Source: Bimuria novae-zelandiae CBS 107.79 (taxonomy: Eukaryota; Ascomycota; Dothideomycetes; Pleosporales; Didymosphaeriaceae). From it: a stretch of DNA of 61,620 nucleotides. Positions 21,303-32,253 of the stretch are shown here, in pieces. Made by a program: the position numbers and the translations under genes. The DNA lies in the NCBI GenBank assembly GCA_010015655.1, contig ML976690.1:117373-178992 (forward strand). The letters run 5' to 3'. The stretch's first letter is position 1, and each line of letters opens with the position of its first letter. Below the pieces are notes generated by a model. That model ran no database searches. It was not told where the DNA came from and saw nothing but the letters and a program-made list of their open reading frames with translations.

Positions 21303-22640
21303 TTATACAGCTCCAGCCTGCTTCCGCCTCTCCCTCTGCCTCTCCCACGCCGGCAACGCCCACTTCACCATATACTCAAACCCCAATAGCTGCTCCGCCG
21401 TCGGCCTCTCCTCCAGTTCAAACGTCATCATCGCTCTGAGCATCTCCTCCAACGCACGCATCTCGCCACCAGCAACATCCCACACACAAGTCTGCGCCGT
21501 CTCGCCGTGTCCCATGTCCCAGAGACTCTGATGTAAGCGCCGAAACACCGGATCACTGATACGAGCAAAATCAGCGACCCATGACCTGTCAGCCTCGAAA
21601 AACTCTGTTCGCTTCTGCTTTGCCGAAGAGTCCCACCATCTCGTCGGCGGTCGGCCAAGCGTGTTGATCATCTTCCCGATGATATCGTCTCTGTCCCACA
21701 AAAACGTCTCGAAGAGTGGTCGCTCACCCAGGACCTCGTACATGTTGACGCCTAGCATCCATATGTCGGCTGCTGTTGGTCGAGTGATGGGCTCATGAAA
21801 GAAGTCTTCTGGTGGAGCATAGAGGGCCGGGGTGTGCAGAGTCGGTGACGGTGTTTGCGATACTACAAAAGACGTTCCTTAGTCGGAGATGATGACTTCT
21901 GGATCGTCCAGTTCGTTGGCAGGCATGCTCAAGGTCATGGGATAGATCGCGTGCGGCGGTGCGTGTCGTCCAAGCGGTTTCCATCCACCCGCCGGATAGG
22001 AACCTCGTAAGGTTCACCGAATCGCTTATAAAGCTCAGCGGTGCTCAGGTCGTGGAAGGCCGGCGTGCGTAAGAGGAAATTCCGCAGATGGATATCTTAC
22101 TGTCATCAGCACATGGTCCAAATATATGTTGCATTTCCATACCTCCGTGGCATATATCGCTTGCATGCAAATATGACAATCCTAAGACGAGCTGTGCGGC
22201 AAGCGACCTTGCAGCATCTAGTGGAAACATGAAATCTGTGCTGTCATCCTTGGACTTGGATATGCTGCAGCCAGCGGGCTCTCCGACCAAGCACCGATGC
22301 TGTCCATTCAGGCCGTCGAAAGAGAATTGGTCAAGGAGTGGTGGAATGAATCGCTTCCCGGCATGGGTCGGGTCACCCTTCATCAGATGCTGAAGAATGT
22401 CCGCCTCGTGACTTTCTCGCGAAGTCCTAGCAGTCAGGATCTTGAGCGAGACGTAGCGCTGCCTTTGCTGATCTCGGGCAAGCCATATGGTCGAATATCT
22501 ACCATATCCGAGCTTGTGAACGACCACGTAACGGCCACAGTAGAAAACATCGCCGATGAGAGTTGGGTGATATCCACCGGTCACATACTCCTCGAAGTAC
22601 TCGATGTCGTCCTCAGGATGGTATATATCTTCTTTTGCGG
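21303..22640 (-). pseudogene. SRPK-like protein kinase, decayed
   Basis: Minus strand. Kinase features in order are YHPTLIGDVFYCGRYVV, LGYGRYSTIWLARD (glycine loop), SLKI (catalytic Lys), and, after splicing a 47-nt intron (22142-22096), the catalytic loop CHGDIHLRN. There follow a fungal-type insertion with LYKRFGEPYEVPI, then IISD, PALYAPPE, the WMLGVNMYEVL helix and a full C-lobe. Two lesions break it. One is a one-base deletion at about 21969-21973. The other is a TAA stop at 21879-21881 that replaces the residue after the Asp of the DFG/DYG motif, where a single base change from TAC or TAT suffices. No ATG in frame is clear upstream of about 22640, so the 5' end is unresolved. It belongs to the SRPK-related kinase families expanded in fungi. 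The rest of the frame is well kept, so decay is recent, or the lesions are sequence errors. Confidence 0.8.
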
Positions 22641-23357
22641 GCGTGGCGAGTCAGCCCTGAATGAAAGGATCGAAACAATGAGTGTTTGCAATGGCAGTGG
22701 CCGGTGGTCTTAGATGTGAACTGAACTAAAACGGCGGGAACTCTGGAATTCGCCGATTTAGTGTCGCGAGCTGGGTGAAGAAGTGATGGAATCCTCCACC
22801 GGAGCTTGGACGCACCTCGGTGTAGGTTCCCCTTCGTTCACAACGACCTTTTCATCTGGTACGATGCGACACGCGCACCACACTGCGATTACGACTATCC
22901 AAGAACGCACAGAAAATTCATTGAAATAAGATTTTAGTGTAGCCGCAGCATAGCGCGCTGTCGACTCTCACCAACCCAGCCCTCAACGGCTGTGAAAACA
23001 TGAAGCGGCGGGTATCAAAAGGTAGGAGAATGGGCGCAGCCTGCAAACTCGGTTAGCCCAGATCCGTGATTGGTCAGCATAGTTTAATGAAAACAGTGTC
23101 GATAAATTTCAAGACTTCTACATACCTCTGCCCTCATGCAAAATCCGGTGGTACTGGCGCTTCTATTCTCTTTCTAGTACTAACTAAATTTCCCAACGAA
23201 CCCTAGCTTAATTAATCGATGTTAAATAGAGCAATAGAGCAAAATCGGCGATGTATTTAGAAGCTAGCCTAATATCCCATTCATTTTCCAGCTTCGCTTT
23301 GAGAATGCCCCGAGGCAACACGAAGCATGCGGAACCCCGTCCCACTACCGTAGTATC
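22641..23357. other. Intergenic, nothing recognised
   Basis: Composition drifts toward AT from about 23080. No gene, tRNA or transposon end was seen. Confidence 0.45.
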
Positions 23358-25182
23358 TCACTCACCCCCAAAGAACCCTACCGTCTTCTTCTCGTTCGCC
23401 TTCCTCAACCTCAACACCGTCTCCAAATGTCCCATACCCAAACACTCGTCGTACTTACTCGCCAACAGCATCGCCGTCTTCAGCACATTCTTAATCTGCC
23501 TCCCATTCAGCTGCACCTTCGCCAGCTTCTCGAGCTCGGCATCCGTGAACGCGCCGACGTTGGAATGCTTCGTCCGCGCGTGGGTCGTCAGGAATGTCGA
23601 CCAAACGTGCTTGCGCGAGGTCTTGTCCAAGTCGGAGTAGTTGAGCGTCAGGTGGATGCGCGATTCGAAGGCGGCGTCCATGTTCTCGAGACGATTGGTA
23701 GTCAGGAACATGATGTCGGAGAAGTACTCGAGCAAGCGGAGGAAGACAGCGACAAGCTTGTTGCGTTCGAGGTCGGCGGTAGAGCGGGCTTCCATGAAGA
23801 CGTCTGCTTCGTCTAGGAGTAGGACTGGAGAGCACGTTAGGATTCAGTCATTCGAGACCTTGTACTGATCCATGATGTGTGATACCAAGCCGGAAAAGGT
23901 GAGGTATTTGGCGATGGTAAAAATGTAAGGACTTACCAGCGTTCCACTTCGAGCACATTTCCAGAATATCATGCAGCTTATTCTCCAACGCCGACGGCTT
24001 ATCTGCATCCTGGATCAGCCTGCGGTTTCCCACCCGGCGCTCGGTAGACTCACTTCCCAGATCCGCTGCCCCGATGCTGTACAAGGGCGCGCGCATGGCC
24101 TCCGCGACGCTCTCCGCCGTCAAGGTTTTACCCACGCCCGGCGGACCCGCGAGCAGCATGATGATGCCCCGACCCTTGCCCTGGATGAAGTCGTCAAAGT
24201 CTTCGCGGCTCTTCACTTGACTCTCCGCAAAGGACAGGATTAGGTCCTTCTGCTCCTGCGGGGCGACGAGCGAGCCGAAGGCATCGTCGTTCCAGACGAT
24301 ATCTTTGATGCTGTCGATGAAGAAGGAGAACCACTTCTTGTCGCGGAGGGAGTAGCCGCGGACGGAGGGTGAGACGAGCAGGTGCTGTTCCGGCGTGAGT
24401 ATTGCAGACTCAGCGACGGGATGAGGTTTCTGGCCAATGGGCGCAGGCTCCTTCTTCTGGCCGACATCTTTGTCCAGCATGACGCCGTCTTCGTCGCTTT
24501 CCTCACTGGCAACAGCCAGGTTCTCTTCATCCTTGTGTGACTCGGGTGTCTCCGGCGTCTCAAAAGCTCCAGGCCTGGTTTCGTGCCGCTGTAACGAGAG
24601 GAAGAATACGCATCGATGATGATACGGCTCGTGACGTTGAACTTCTGCGCTCCGCGCTGCACCTTGCCCAACGCGATTCCATCATACCCCACGAAGTGAT
24701 ACCCTTTATACGCTTCAAACATTCTTCCTCTCTCCATCAGCCTCGCCTTCAGCTCTTCCAAACCCTCATAAAATTCAAGCGGCAACGCTTCGAATTTCAC
24801 AATCTTCTTTTGTCCCCTTGAAATCCGTAATACAAACCGTTTCCTTGTTGTAACCGAAGTTGGTACCATCGAAGTCGACATACTGGCACTCCATCTAGTA
24901 CACCTTCGACCCATTCATAGTGTCGACTTTGGCCGTCTTGAGCTTGTAGATGCGGTCGTGACCATCATGTTTGTTGTATATGAGACAGCCTGGCTCAAAT
25001 AGCGTCCAGAGTTTGCTGAACTTCACAACGCCGTGGGCGACAAGGTCATTCTTTTCGTTAACGACCGGGGTAAGCTCGCTCTCCAAGGTATTGCATAGGA
25101 CTTCAAGATGTGCGCTGGTATCTTGGGCCATTCGCGCCCCGGCAAGGGGCATGTCTTCATCAGATTTACGGATCTTTAGTGC
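23358..25182 (-). pseudogene. AAA+ ATPase with DUF7025-like N-terminal part, decayed
   Basis: Minus strand. The N-terminal half shows FSKLWTLFEPG and YNKHDGHDRIYK, then VDFDGTNFGYNKETV, EALPLEFYEG and YKGYHFVGYDGIALGKVQRG. This is the usual N-domain of a large fungal family of AAA ATPases of unknown cellular role. The AAA module follows: SLRDKKWFSFF, NDDAFGSLVAPQEQKDLI, Walker A GPPGVGKT, and after a 112-nt intron (23936-23825) Walker B LLLDEADV and the sensor region FLTTNR. The C-terminal helices end KTVGFFGGE. Lesions are a TAG stop at 24897-24895 in place of the conserved Trp before ECQYVDFDG, a frameshift at about 24805-24820 and another at about 24560-24600. The 5' end is unresolved just left of pogo element 2, and an intron acceptor sits at 25183-25184. 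The protein cannot be translated whole. Confidence 0.82.
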
Positions 25183-25271
25183 CTGAATATTGATATATAT
25201 TGTCAGTTGCCCCGGTGACCCTACGGTCCACCATGCACCTGCTTAGTCATCGATTCTCTGTTCGTGTACTA

Positions 25272-27398
25272 CCCTGCCGAGACAGTCAGTGCGCCGCGAC
25301 ACTAACGCGCCACCCCAACACCAGCACCGCAGCCAGCAACATAAGGCTGTAGAGTTTTACATAAAAGCTTTTATCGCGAAATTTTCTAGAGTTAAAATTT
25401 TATAAAGCTATAGAAGATTGCTAGCTAGTTAAATTATAAATATTTACTTAGTATTCTAATTATTTAGCTACTACGCGATGCTAGCGCTAATAGCGTAAAT
25501 ATTACTATATTAACGCGTATAGATGCTGGCGTAGGCTTCTTCCTTTTTATAATTATATAAGTAGCTTTTAAAGCATTCTGGCTTCCCTTTTTAGTAATTT
25601 TAAGACGTTTTTAAAGTTATTATTAAGCCTTATAAGCCTGTTAATAGAGGCGTTACTTAGTAGCCTAATTAGCTTTCTCTTTAGCGCGCGTATTTTTAGC
25701 TACTACACGCGTAACACGCTTCTCCTATAGTAGATAAGCTTTAAGCTACCTATTTACTATCTAGATCTCTCTCTGCTTACTTTTCTAGAGTTATAGTTGT
25801 TGCTTTTTAGCCTTTTGTTGGCTGAGAGAATCGCGCGCCCTCTGTACGCGGGCAAGTGACTAGAAAATAGATCCTTTATGCTACTTATCTAGCTACTTAA
25901 AAGGTAGAGTCCTGCCTTTTGTTTAACGCTGTTTCTAGTTTGTAAGGGCTTCTTATAGCCCCTAATTCTCATGCTCTAGGAGCTACTTCTATATAGAAAT
26001 TAAGTGTATAGTGCGACTTAGCTTCTTAGCCTTATTACCTCCCCCTGTATTAATAATAACCTTTAAAAGCTAATCGATTTTGCGCTAATTAGACGCGCTA
26101 AGTACTAAAGTAGAGCTTTTATATAATTTCTATTCTAGAGACTTATTTTTATTAAATTAACTAAGAATTAGTGTAGGATCTAGCGGCGAGATACCTATAC
26201 ACTTAAAACCTTTAGTAATTAATTACGGCGTAACTAACGTTATCTAGGCCCTCTAGAATAGTATAAAGAAGTCTCTTTTAGCGATTATTAATAGCCCCTA
26301 ACTCCTATACAGGTATGCGGAGAGCTCGTTGGAGTAGGCGGCAAAAAGAGACTTAAATACATAGACGTCTAGAGGCTACAGCGTATAAGTGGCGTGAGGG
26401 GGAAATATTACAAGGAGGATCTTTTTCTAATTATAGTAGTTAATAAAATTTATAGTAACGTGAGATCTATGCCTATTAAGGACTAGGAGTTGCCACTACT
26501 ATTAAGTCTTCTCCTTAGTATAGCGATTAAACACCTATTTTAGCTATTAAAGCCCTATCTCGTTGTTTGACTATCTAGAGGTTAATAAGGTGATAAAGAC
26601 TCTATAAGGATTAACGTTAATTTCCTTAACCTAGCTTAATTATAGAGTCTCAGCGTTAGATTAATAGATTAGTAATAGATTAATAGTAGATCCATCGGCG
26701 CATATACATGCGATAAGCGAGATCCACTCACAACTGCCATCCTGGATAGATTGCCTCACTTGGCGACTCTCATATATAGGCCTGTCGAAGATCCTTTTTG
26801 ACCTGCCGGTGATGCCGAGTAGGAAGCCTTTTTCGTCCATATTATAGGTATGCTAAGGCTCTATGCTATACTTTATAATTTTCTTATATAGAAGCTTAAA
26901 GTAGAGCCTATATCTTGCGCCTAAATTAGCGTTATAGTAATTACTATCTAGCCTAGTCGTCTATCGCGAGATTAGGGAGTCAGGGTAGCGCCTAATAAAG
27001 TAATTAACCTATCATATAAAGACATCCTTTTTAGCAATAATTAATATAAAGTTTTAAATTATCTAACGCATAGGGGGTAGACCTTTCTAAGTAAGACACT
27101 ATATATACTATAGAAGCTTAGATTCTTATTATTAGTTAAGATTTTAGCAAGTCTATAGTAGCTATGTACGCGCCTGCATGGCGCGTCTATGCTAGCGCGT
27201 TAATGTTGACCGCAGAACACCAAATTCTTCTGCAATTTTTCTATATAAGAAAGTTTCTCCAGGTTCTCGTGAGTCGATAGCGATGATTGCAGCCTTAATC
27301 GGATCCATATTGGTGGAGATGCGGCGCGTCAAAGTTGAGGTGCTACATCTGTTGGGGTGGCGCGTTAGTGTCGCGGCGCACTGACTGTCTCGGCAGGG
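25272..27398 (-). mobile_element. pogo/Fot1-like DNA transposon 2 (2127 bp), TA target duplication
   Basis: Perfect 49-bp terminal inverted repeats (25272-25320 and 27350-27398) between TA dinucleotides (25270-25271 and 27399-27400). The interior is mostly RIP-mutated, AT-rich and full of stops, but a normal-GC patch at about 26690-26850 is intact. Coding orientation is minus. The left end lies next to the decayed AAA gene. Confidence 0.93.
25400..27308 (-). pseudogene. DDE transposase remnant of transposon 2
   Basis: Starts at an ATG (27308) with MDPIKAAIIAIDSREPGE, closely similar to the start of the transposase of element 1. The first DDE region, NMDEKGFLLGITGRSKRIF, is readable at about 26690-26850 and runs on to ACICADGS. 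Elsewhere the frame has many TAG/TAA stops and is not recoverable by eye. The left limit is approximate. Confidence 0.75.
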
Positions 27399-27400
27399 TA

Positions 27401-27773
27401 TAGAATAGCTAGTCTCTGCACACACACAATACGTTCGACTTTTCTGTCCACTTTTGAGCCCCACTCATCTGTCAGAAAGCACCTGCCGCAGGCAGAGATC
27501 ATAGCATGCATAGATTGAACGATGAGGCATTGATGTGGACTGTCCTTGTATGAACACAACAAGAGGAACCTAAGGAAGAAGTGCAGCGCACGGGCCTTGG
27601 AGGAACCTCGGCTAGGACCAGTGATTTGGATACATTTCTATTCCTCCTCCCACATTTATCTCCCACTTCAAGTACGGTCATGAACAAGGCGGCGGGAACA
27701 GTTTCGAGATGGCTTTGTTGATATACGTAGCATGGCAACCGGGGCAACGGCACAGCTATTCGTCAGTCAGCTT
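27401..27773. other. Normal-GC spacer, nothing recognised
   Basis: The composition switches sharply back to normal at the transposon end. Short minus-strand frames are present, but none resembles a known protein. Confidence 0.5.
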
Positions 27774-28040
27774 CTATCCTGCGCTTCCATCCGGCGTGCA
27801 GACCTTCGAAGCTCCGGGTAAATCGCTCATTCCTCCTGGATAGTCGACGCATGCTGCCATCTGGGCAGCCGTCCCATTTCGCGACGCATTTTGCGACAGA
27901 CACAGCGATGAGTTGATAACGTCGAAGCACGCGTATTTGGTGGCTGTGGGGCAGGGATCTGTGGCCTGAAGGGACGCCGGTAGAGCGAAGGCGCCCGCGA
28001 CAAGAGAGTACAACGTTGCGATTCTGCTTTGTCGGACCAT
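27774..28040 (-). CDS. Small secreted cysteine-containing protein (88 aa)
   Basis: A single-exon frame. An N-terminal positively charged start is followed by a hydrophobic stretch (about residues 8-25, ending ALPASLQA), a typical secretion signal with cleavage near residue 26. The mature part of about 62 residues has five cysteines and three N-X-S/T sites (INSS, QNAS, RNGT), and no hydrophobic anchor. No known domain is recognised. Size, signal peptide, cysteines and position between RIP-affected transposons are the usual profile of a fungal effector candidate; that role is inferred. An odd number of cysteines would leave one unpaired unless the protein dimerises. The neighbouring divergent gene is the DUF1996 protein. 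Confidence 0.6.
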   Translation of the reverse strand: MVRQSRIATLYSLVAGAFALPASLQATDPCPTATKYACFDVINSSLCLSQNASRNGTAAQMAACVDYPGGMSDLPGASKVCTPDGSAG

Positions 28041-28721
28041 CGTGAGTATCGTGATTTTTGAGAATTACGCTGGCCGAACACAGTTTGCGAAAGAGAAGTA
28101 TTATTTTCACTATCGTCCAGCTCGCATGGCCACAGGCATTGTCTCCCAGTTCACCTACTCTAAGCTTCACTCGACGCAAGGTCATCCAATCTCCTATATG
28201 AAAATAGCCATGTGCTACTCCATTGTCGCACACGATAGCTAGACATGGCGCGAGATTTCATTGCCGGCAATATCGATCCCCCACATTATGTGGAGCTGCT
28301 AAGGTGGGGAGCACCCATCTTGGTCAATTCCATGCTTCAGTGCAGACTGCGAAAGTGTTGAGCAATACTTGTAGATGGGGACAAATTAAGTTACACAGCG
28401 TCTGTTCAATCCCGCACCTTCGAACAATCTAGAGTGGACCAAGAACGTTCACGGATTCCCACGTGCCATTCAGTGAGATGCTTCCATGTTACCGTTATCA
28501 GTCCTTCTGGAGGCCCGTTGACAATTGTTTGCCTAATCATGACCCGGGACGATCCCGCAGTTGTATCACCACACCAGACTGGCGGAAGTACCTGCCGTGC
28601 TTCTCTGGACTCCAAGGTTTGTGATTGTAGCAGCCCAAGTCTCCCCGCCGAGCTACTTCTGGTGCAGCTCTCCCTTGTGACCAGAGTGCAAACTGCCTAG
28701 AGAAATATCAGAACCTTCACC
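28041..28721. other. Intergenic between two divergent secreted-protein genes
   Basis: About 0.7 kb acting as promoter region for both the small secreted protein (leftward) and the DUF1996 gene (rightward). No specific motif is claimed. Confidence 0.5.
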
Positions 28722-30136
28722 ATGCGTCTGAAAACGTCACAATTCGCCTTGCTGGCGCTCACGAGCCACATCTCCGCCCTGATCCGCTTCCAATGCTCTC
28801 AGCTCGTCGTCGAGCGTCTCGATCCGCTCGTAACGCCAGGGCAGGTCCCGTCGCCACATGTGCATCAGATTGTGGGAGGAAACTCGTTCAATTCTACGAT
28901 GGAACCTTCCAAGGATATGCCTGGAGAAAGCACGTGTATGACTTGCCAATTCTCTGAGGACTTTAGGTATAGACTTCCGACTTCTGTATGAACTTTTTTG
29001 CAGGCTTACAGCAGTCAGTAACTACTGGGCCGCGGTCTTGTACTTCAAAACACGCAATGGAACCTATAAGAGGATGCCTCAGCACAGCAATGCAGGCTTT
29101 GAGGGTGCAACAGGCGGAGGAATGACTGTCTATTACATAACCGACCCTCTGTACGACAGCCAACCGAAGAGCAAAGTCACAGCCTTCAAGCCAGTATGTG
29201 ATCATTATTCTCGATATTAAGCTTAATATTCCTGGGGACCATTCTTCGATTGGAAAGCAGCTTCTCAACGCAGCGCATGCTAATTGTATAATCATAGGGC
29301 TTCCAAATATTCATCGGAGACGTCAACGCAAGGTCAAAATCCGAGGCTGCTCGCTTTCAACAACTCACGTACACCTGCATGTCGGATCCCGGATCCCGTA
29401 AAAAGAAAGTTGTGTCGTTCCCGCAACATGCGTGCGGCTACGGCATCATGACATCCGTACGATTCCCAACGTGCTGGGATGGCGTCAACCTAGACTCCCC
29501 GGCTCATATGGCGCACATAAGGTATGTTTAATTACGCTACGTAACATTCAAATTACTCATAAAATCGGCAGCTATCCCGAGAGCGGTACCTTTGAATCAG
29601 CTGGTCCATGCCCAGCAACTCACCCTGTTCGCGTTTCGCAAGTCATGTAGGAAGGCACGCAACCTTCAAATTCTATCGTGGACCGAACGGATGTACAGGT
29701 ACGAGGTCATCTGGGACACTTCAAAGTTCAACGATCCTGCCAATTGGCCCGACGATGGCTCGCAACCGTTTGTATGGTCGTTCGGGGATCCTACCGGCTA
29801 TGCCAACCACGGCGACTACGTCTTCGGATGGAAGGGCGATGCGTTGCAGAATATTCTTGTAAGAGCGCGTTGAGAGCAGAACTGGTTCCGAATGCTTACG
29901 ATGCTTGCTAGGACACGAGCTACTATGCAACAAGCTATGGCGGAAAGCAACAGTCCATCGCCGCTATGAACAAGTGCGCAGGATTGCCGAAGACTGTGGA
30001 CAAGAATATTGGTGTAGACACCTGTGAGTCGGCACTCTTCATATTAGAAGAGCGTCAGCAAGCTAACTGGATTTTAGGGTTGACTGAGCTCCCGGGTGGT
30101 CATGGTGCTGAAGAAAGTCGAAGTTCTCATGGTTAA
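28722..30136 (+). CDS. Secreted DUF1996-domain protein, seven exons (349 aa)
   Basis: Exons: 28722-28966, 29019-29193, 29298-29521, 29572-29646, 29699-29858, 29912-30023, 30078-30136; every phase agrees and introns are 50-104 nt. An N-terminal signal peptide ends near SHISA. DUF1996 landmarks in order are FQCSQLVVERLDPLV, PHVHQIVGGNSFN, CMTCQFSEDFSNYW (across the first junction), GGGMTVYY, TAFKPGFQIFIGD, CGYGIMTSVRFPTCWDGVNLDSP, HMAHISYPESGTFE, then YEVIWDTSKFND and WSFGDPTGYANHGDYVFGW, ending in LPGGH. This domain is common in secreted or wall-associated fungal proteins, often with WSC domains; the biochemical role is unknown. Here the C-terminal part is short, with no WSC domain, and the Cys pair usual after DTS is absent. 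The gene is intact although it sits between decayed transposons. Confidence 0.9.
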
Positions 30137-30554
30137 TGGCTCACTGTGAAGGGCGGAGCAGAAAGGCGCACCTACGCAATGAGCTTCATGGGCTGCATAG
30201 CGGCGTCCCCCTTTCCTTGTGTCTTTCGCTTGATTGATGCATTATGGACCAAATACATGGTACCAAAAAGCTACAATTGATAGCAAGGCTGTCCCATGTT
30301 CCATCACATGCAGAAGATACTTAGGTAGGAAGAAAGGTCATTAGATTTAAGATAAAACGAGTGTGTTGTTACGCTACTGATGATGCCAAAGCACACCATA
30401 AGAGAATGAGGAGTTACAGATACTGATGAGCGCTGTGAGACACCTTGTAGCGGTTTCCTGATGCTGCCTACTTGGACCTCCGTTGTGTCATGTTACGGCG
30501 CGCGCAGTCGAGATTTGCGGCTCTTTAAATGTTGAAGAGGACGCCAACACTCCA
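30137..30554. other. Intergenic between convergent genes
   Basis: Shared 3' flank of the DUF1996 gene and the repeat protein. Nothing recognised. Confidence 0.5.
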
Positions 30555-31235
30555 TTAGTTTTGTCCACACCTGTTTGAATTGAGTCCCGGGTGACATCTG
30601 GCGCCATTTGAATCGGTGCGGATGGGGCCGGATTTAGCAGCCCGACTCTCGTTCTTGATTGCGCGACTGGCTGCTCGTCCACCGCCACCTTGTGGTTTCT
30701 GAGGGCGAACGGTAGGGTCAGCCTCAGCGTCCCGGCTCTCGTTGCTGATAGCGCGAGCCTCAACGTCCCCCTCTTCAGCGCTCTCCTTAGTTGGTTCAGG
30801 TGGTGGAGTGGGGCTTCCGAACGGGGCGAGGCGTAGGACAGGTCCAGCATCGCGAGCTTCAACATCCCGTGAGCCCCTGTGCTTAGGACCATGAGGCTGA
30901 CCCTCGTTCCTCAAATTGCGGGCTTCAACGTCCACCTCTTCAACATCCCGCGAGCCCCTGTGCTTAGGACCGTGAGACTGGCCCTGATTCCTCAAATTGC
31001 GAGCTTGAGTCCTCCCTGCACCGCGTGCGTCGAGGGCGACTTCATCCTCTTCATCATCGAAGCTTGGTGTGATTGAATCGCTAGCCAACGGCGTGGGTAC
31101 GGGCAAGCGCGCCTTGACCCGATAGTTACGCTCAAGGGAACGGCCGTTGCTCTTGTAGATGGGGTCTGCCTCTGGGACTGGAACAGCTAGGACAGCGAGC
31201 GCGAAAGCTGCAGTGAGGACGAATGTGGAACGCAT
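30555..31235 (-). CDS. Secreted repeat-containing protein (226 aa)
   Basis: Single exon, minus strand, ATG at 31235; the open frame reaches further upstream only through non-ATG codons. A clear signal peptide spans residues 1 to about 17-20 (ALAVLAVPVPEA). The rest is charged and disordered, with about 23-residue repeats: RNLRNQGQSHGPKHRGSRD and RNLRNEGQPHGPKHRGSRD are nearly identical, and the shorter variants ISNESRDAEAD and IKNESRAAKSG follow. Basic sites (KHR, RR) and EAR triplets recur between units, so proteolytic processing into repeated peptides by Kex2-like or other proteases is possible. Two Cys occur only in the last 15 residues. No known family is recognised. It could be a precursor of repeated secreted peptides, a wall protein or an effector; the sequence does not decide. 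Confidence 0.6.
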   Translation of the reverse strand: MRSTFVLTAAFALAVLAVPVPEADPIYKSNGRSLERNYRVKARLPVPTPLASDSITPSFDDEEDEVALDARGAGRTQARNLRNQGQSHGPKHRGSRDVEEVDVEARNLRNEGQPHGPKHRGSRDVEARDAGPVLRLAPFGSPTPPPEPTKESAEEGDVEARAISNESRDAEADPTVRPQKPQGGGGRAASRAIKNESRAAKSGPIRTDSNGARCHPGLNSNRCGQN

Positions 31236-32040
31236 GTCTTCAACGAAGTGTAATAATGATGTTGTTGTTCGAATTGGATTTTTGGTTTGCGACAAGTGCA
31301 CAGCACGTTGTTAAAGTCAAAGCAAAAAAGGTAGGCACAGCCCTGAGTGTAGAAGATGACTTGAGAAATAATATGGAAAGGTTGGTAGTGAATGTCTGGC
31401 TTTTGCCCGATGGCGGAAATGCTGATTATATACATATTCTATGAACATCGTCGTAGCGTCCGTGTACACGTTGACCGCAGCATTGCCGTTGTGTTCAAGT
31501 GAATCGAATGCAGAAGCGCTGGCTGTGCCGTACAGATGCGTGAGGCAGTGCGCGTTGGTCCTATACCGGTCGTTAACGTAGCATGGGCACAAGTCGATAC
31601 ATGCTTTAAAAGGTTACCGTTGGGGATGCCGGAGCATTCGATTGGTCCAACTGGGCAATGCCGCAAGCACGTGAGCGACTCGTGATTTGCGGCTAAAAGC
31701 GCCCGGTGAGGTACTTCGCAAGTGAGACTTGCAGACATGTTACCCCATGGCGGTCTGTTGACATAGCCTCGACCAATGGTAAAATGGGCCCTATCTTCTT
31801 TCGTCCCAACTGAACTACGCCGCAGCGCTTTGAAAACATCTGCGCATAGACAACGGTCCTTTCGGCCACTTCTGGGAGGTCTTAATGTGGAGCTCCCGAG
31901 CCGCTGTACGATTTTGAGAGGTTGAAACACTACCTATGAGGCTGAAAAAGCCTACGGCTCGTTCCGCCCGTTCGTGGCTTATCGCGAGTTGTAGCTGCGC
32001 AGAACTAGCAGCGTAAGGCAGACACTGTGCAGTCAAAGAC
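31236..32040. other. Intergenic, right part of the gene island
   Basis: Normal GC up to about 32040. The minus-strand frame 31439-31930 has no homology that I recognise and is probably chance. Confidence 0.45.
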
Positions 32041-32042
32041 TA

Positions 32043-32253
32043 CCGTATCTTGGCAGTCAATGCGCACCATCAGACGATGCGCACCCCAACATAATCGCTT
32101 AGCTAGCAACATAAGACTGCTAAGCCACCTATAATTAATATTATTACGAGATTTTCTAGAGTTAAGGTCTCTTAGGCCTGTAGATAATTACTGGCTACTT
32201 AAATTATTAATATTTAGTATTTTAATAATTCGTCCTCTGCGCGACTATAAAGC
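32043..32253. mobile_element. Truncated transposon end related to element 2
   Basis: Follows a TA (32041-32042) and begins with a 49-base end whose last bases, CACCCCAACA, match the end of the element-2 repeat in the same position. The next 200 bases resemble 25321-25500. The other end is missing: a copia LTR (32254) cuts it off. Confidence 0.65.

Noticed and set aside
31439..31930. 163-codon minus-strand frame
   Set aside because: No recognisable motif, and composition does not look coding.
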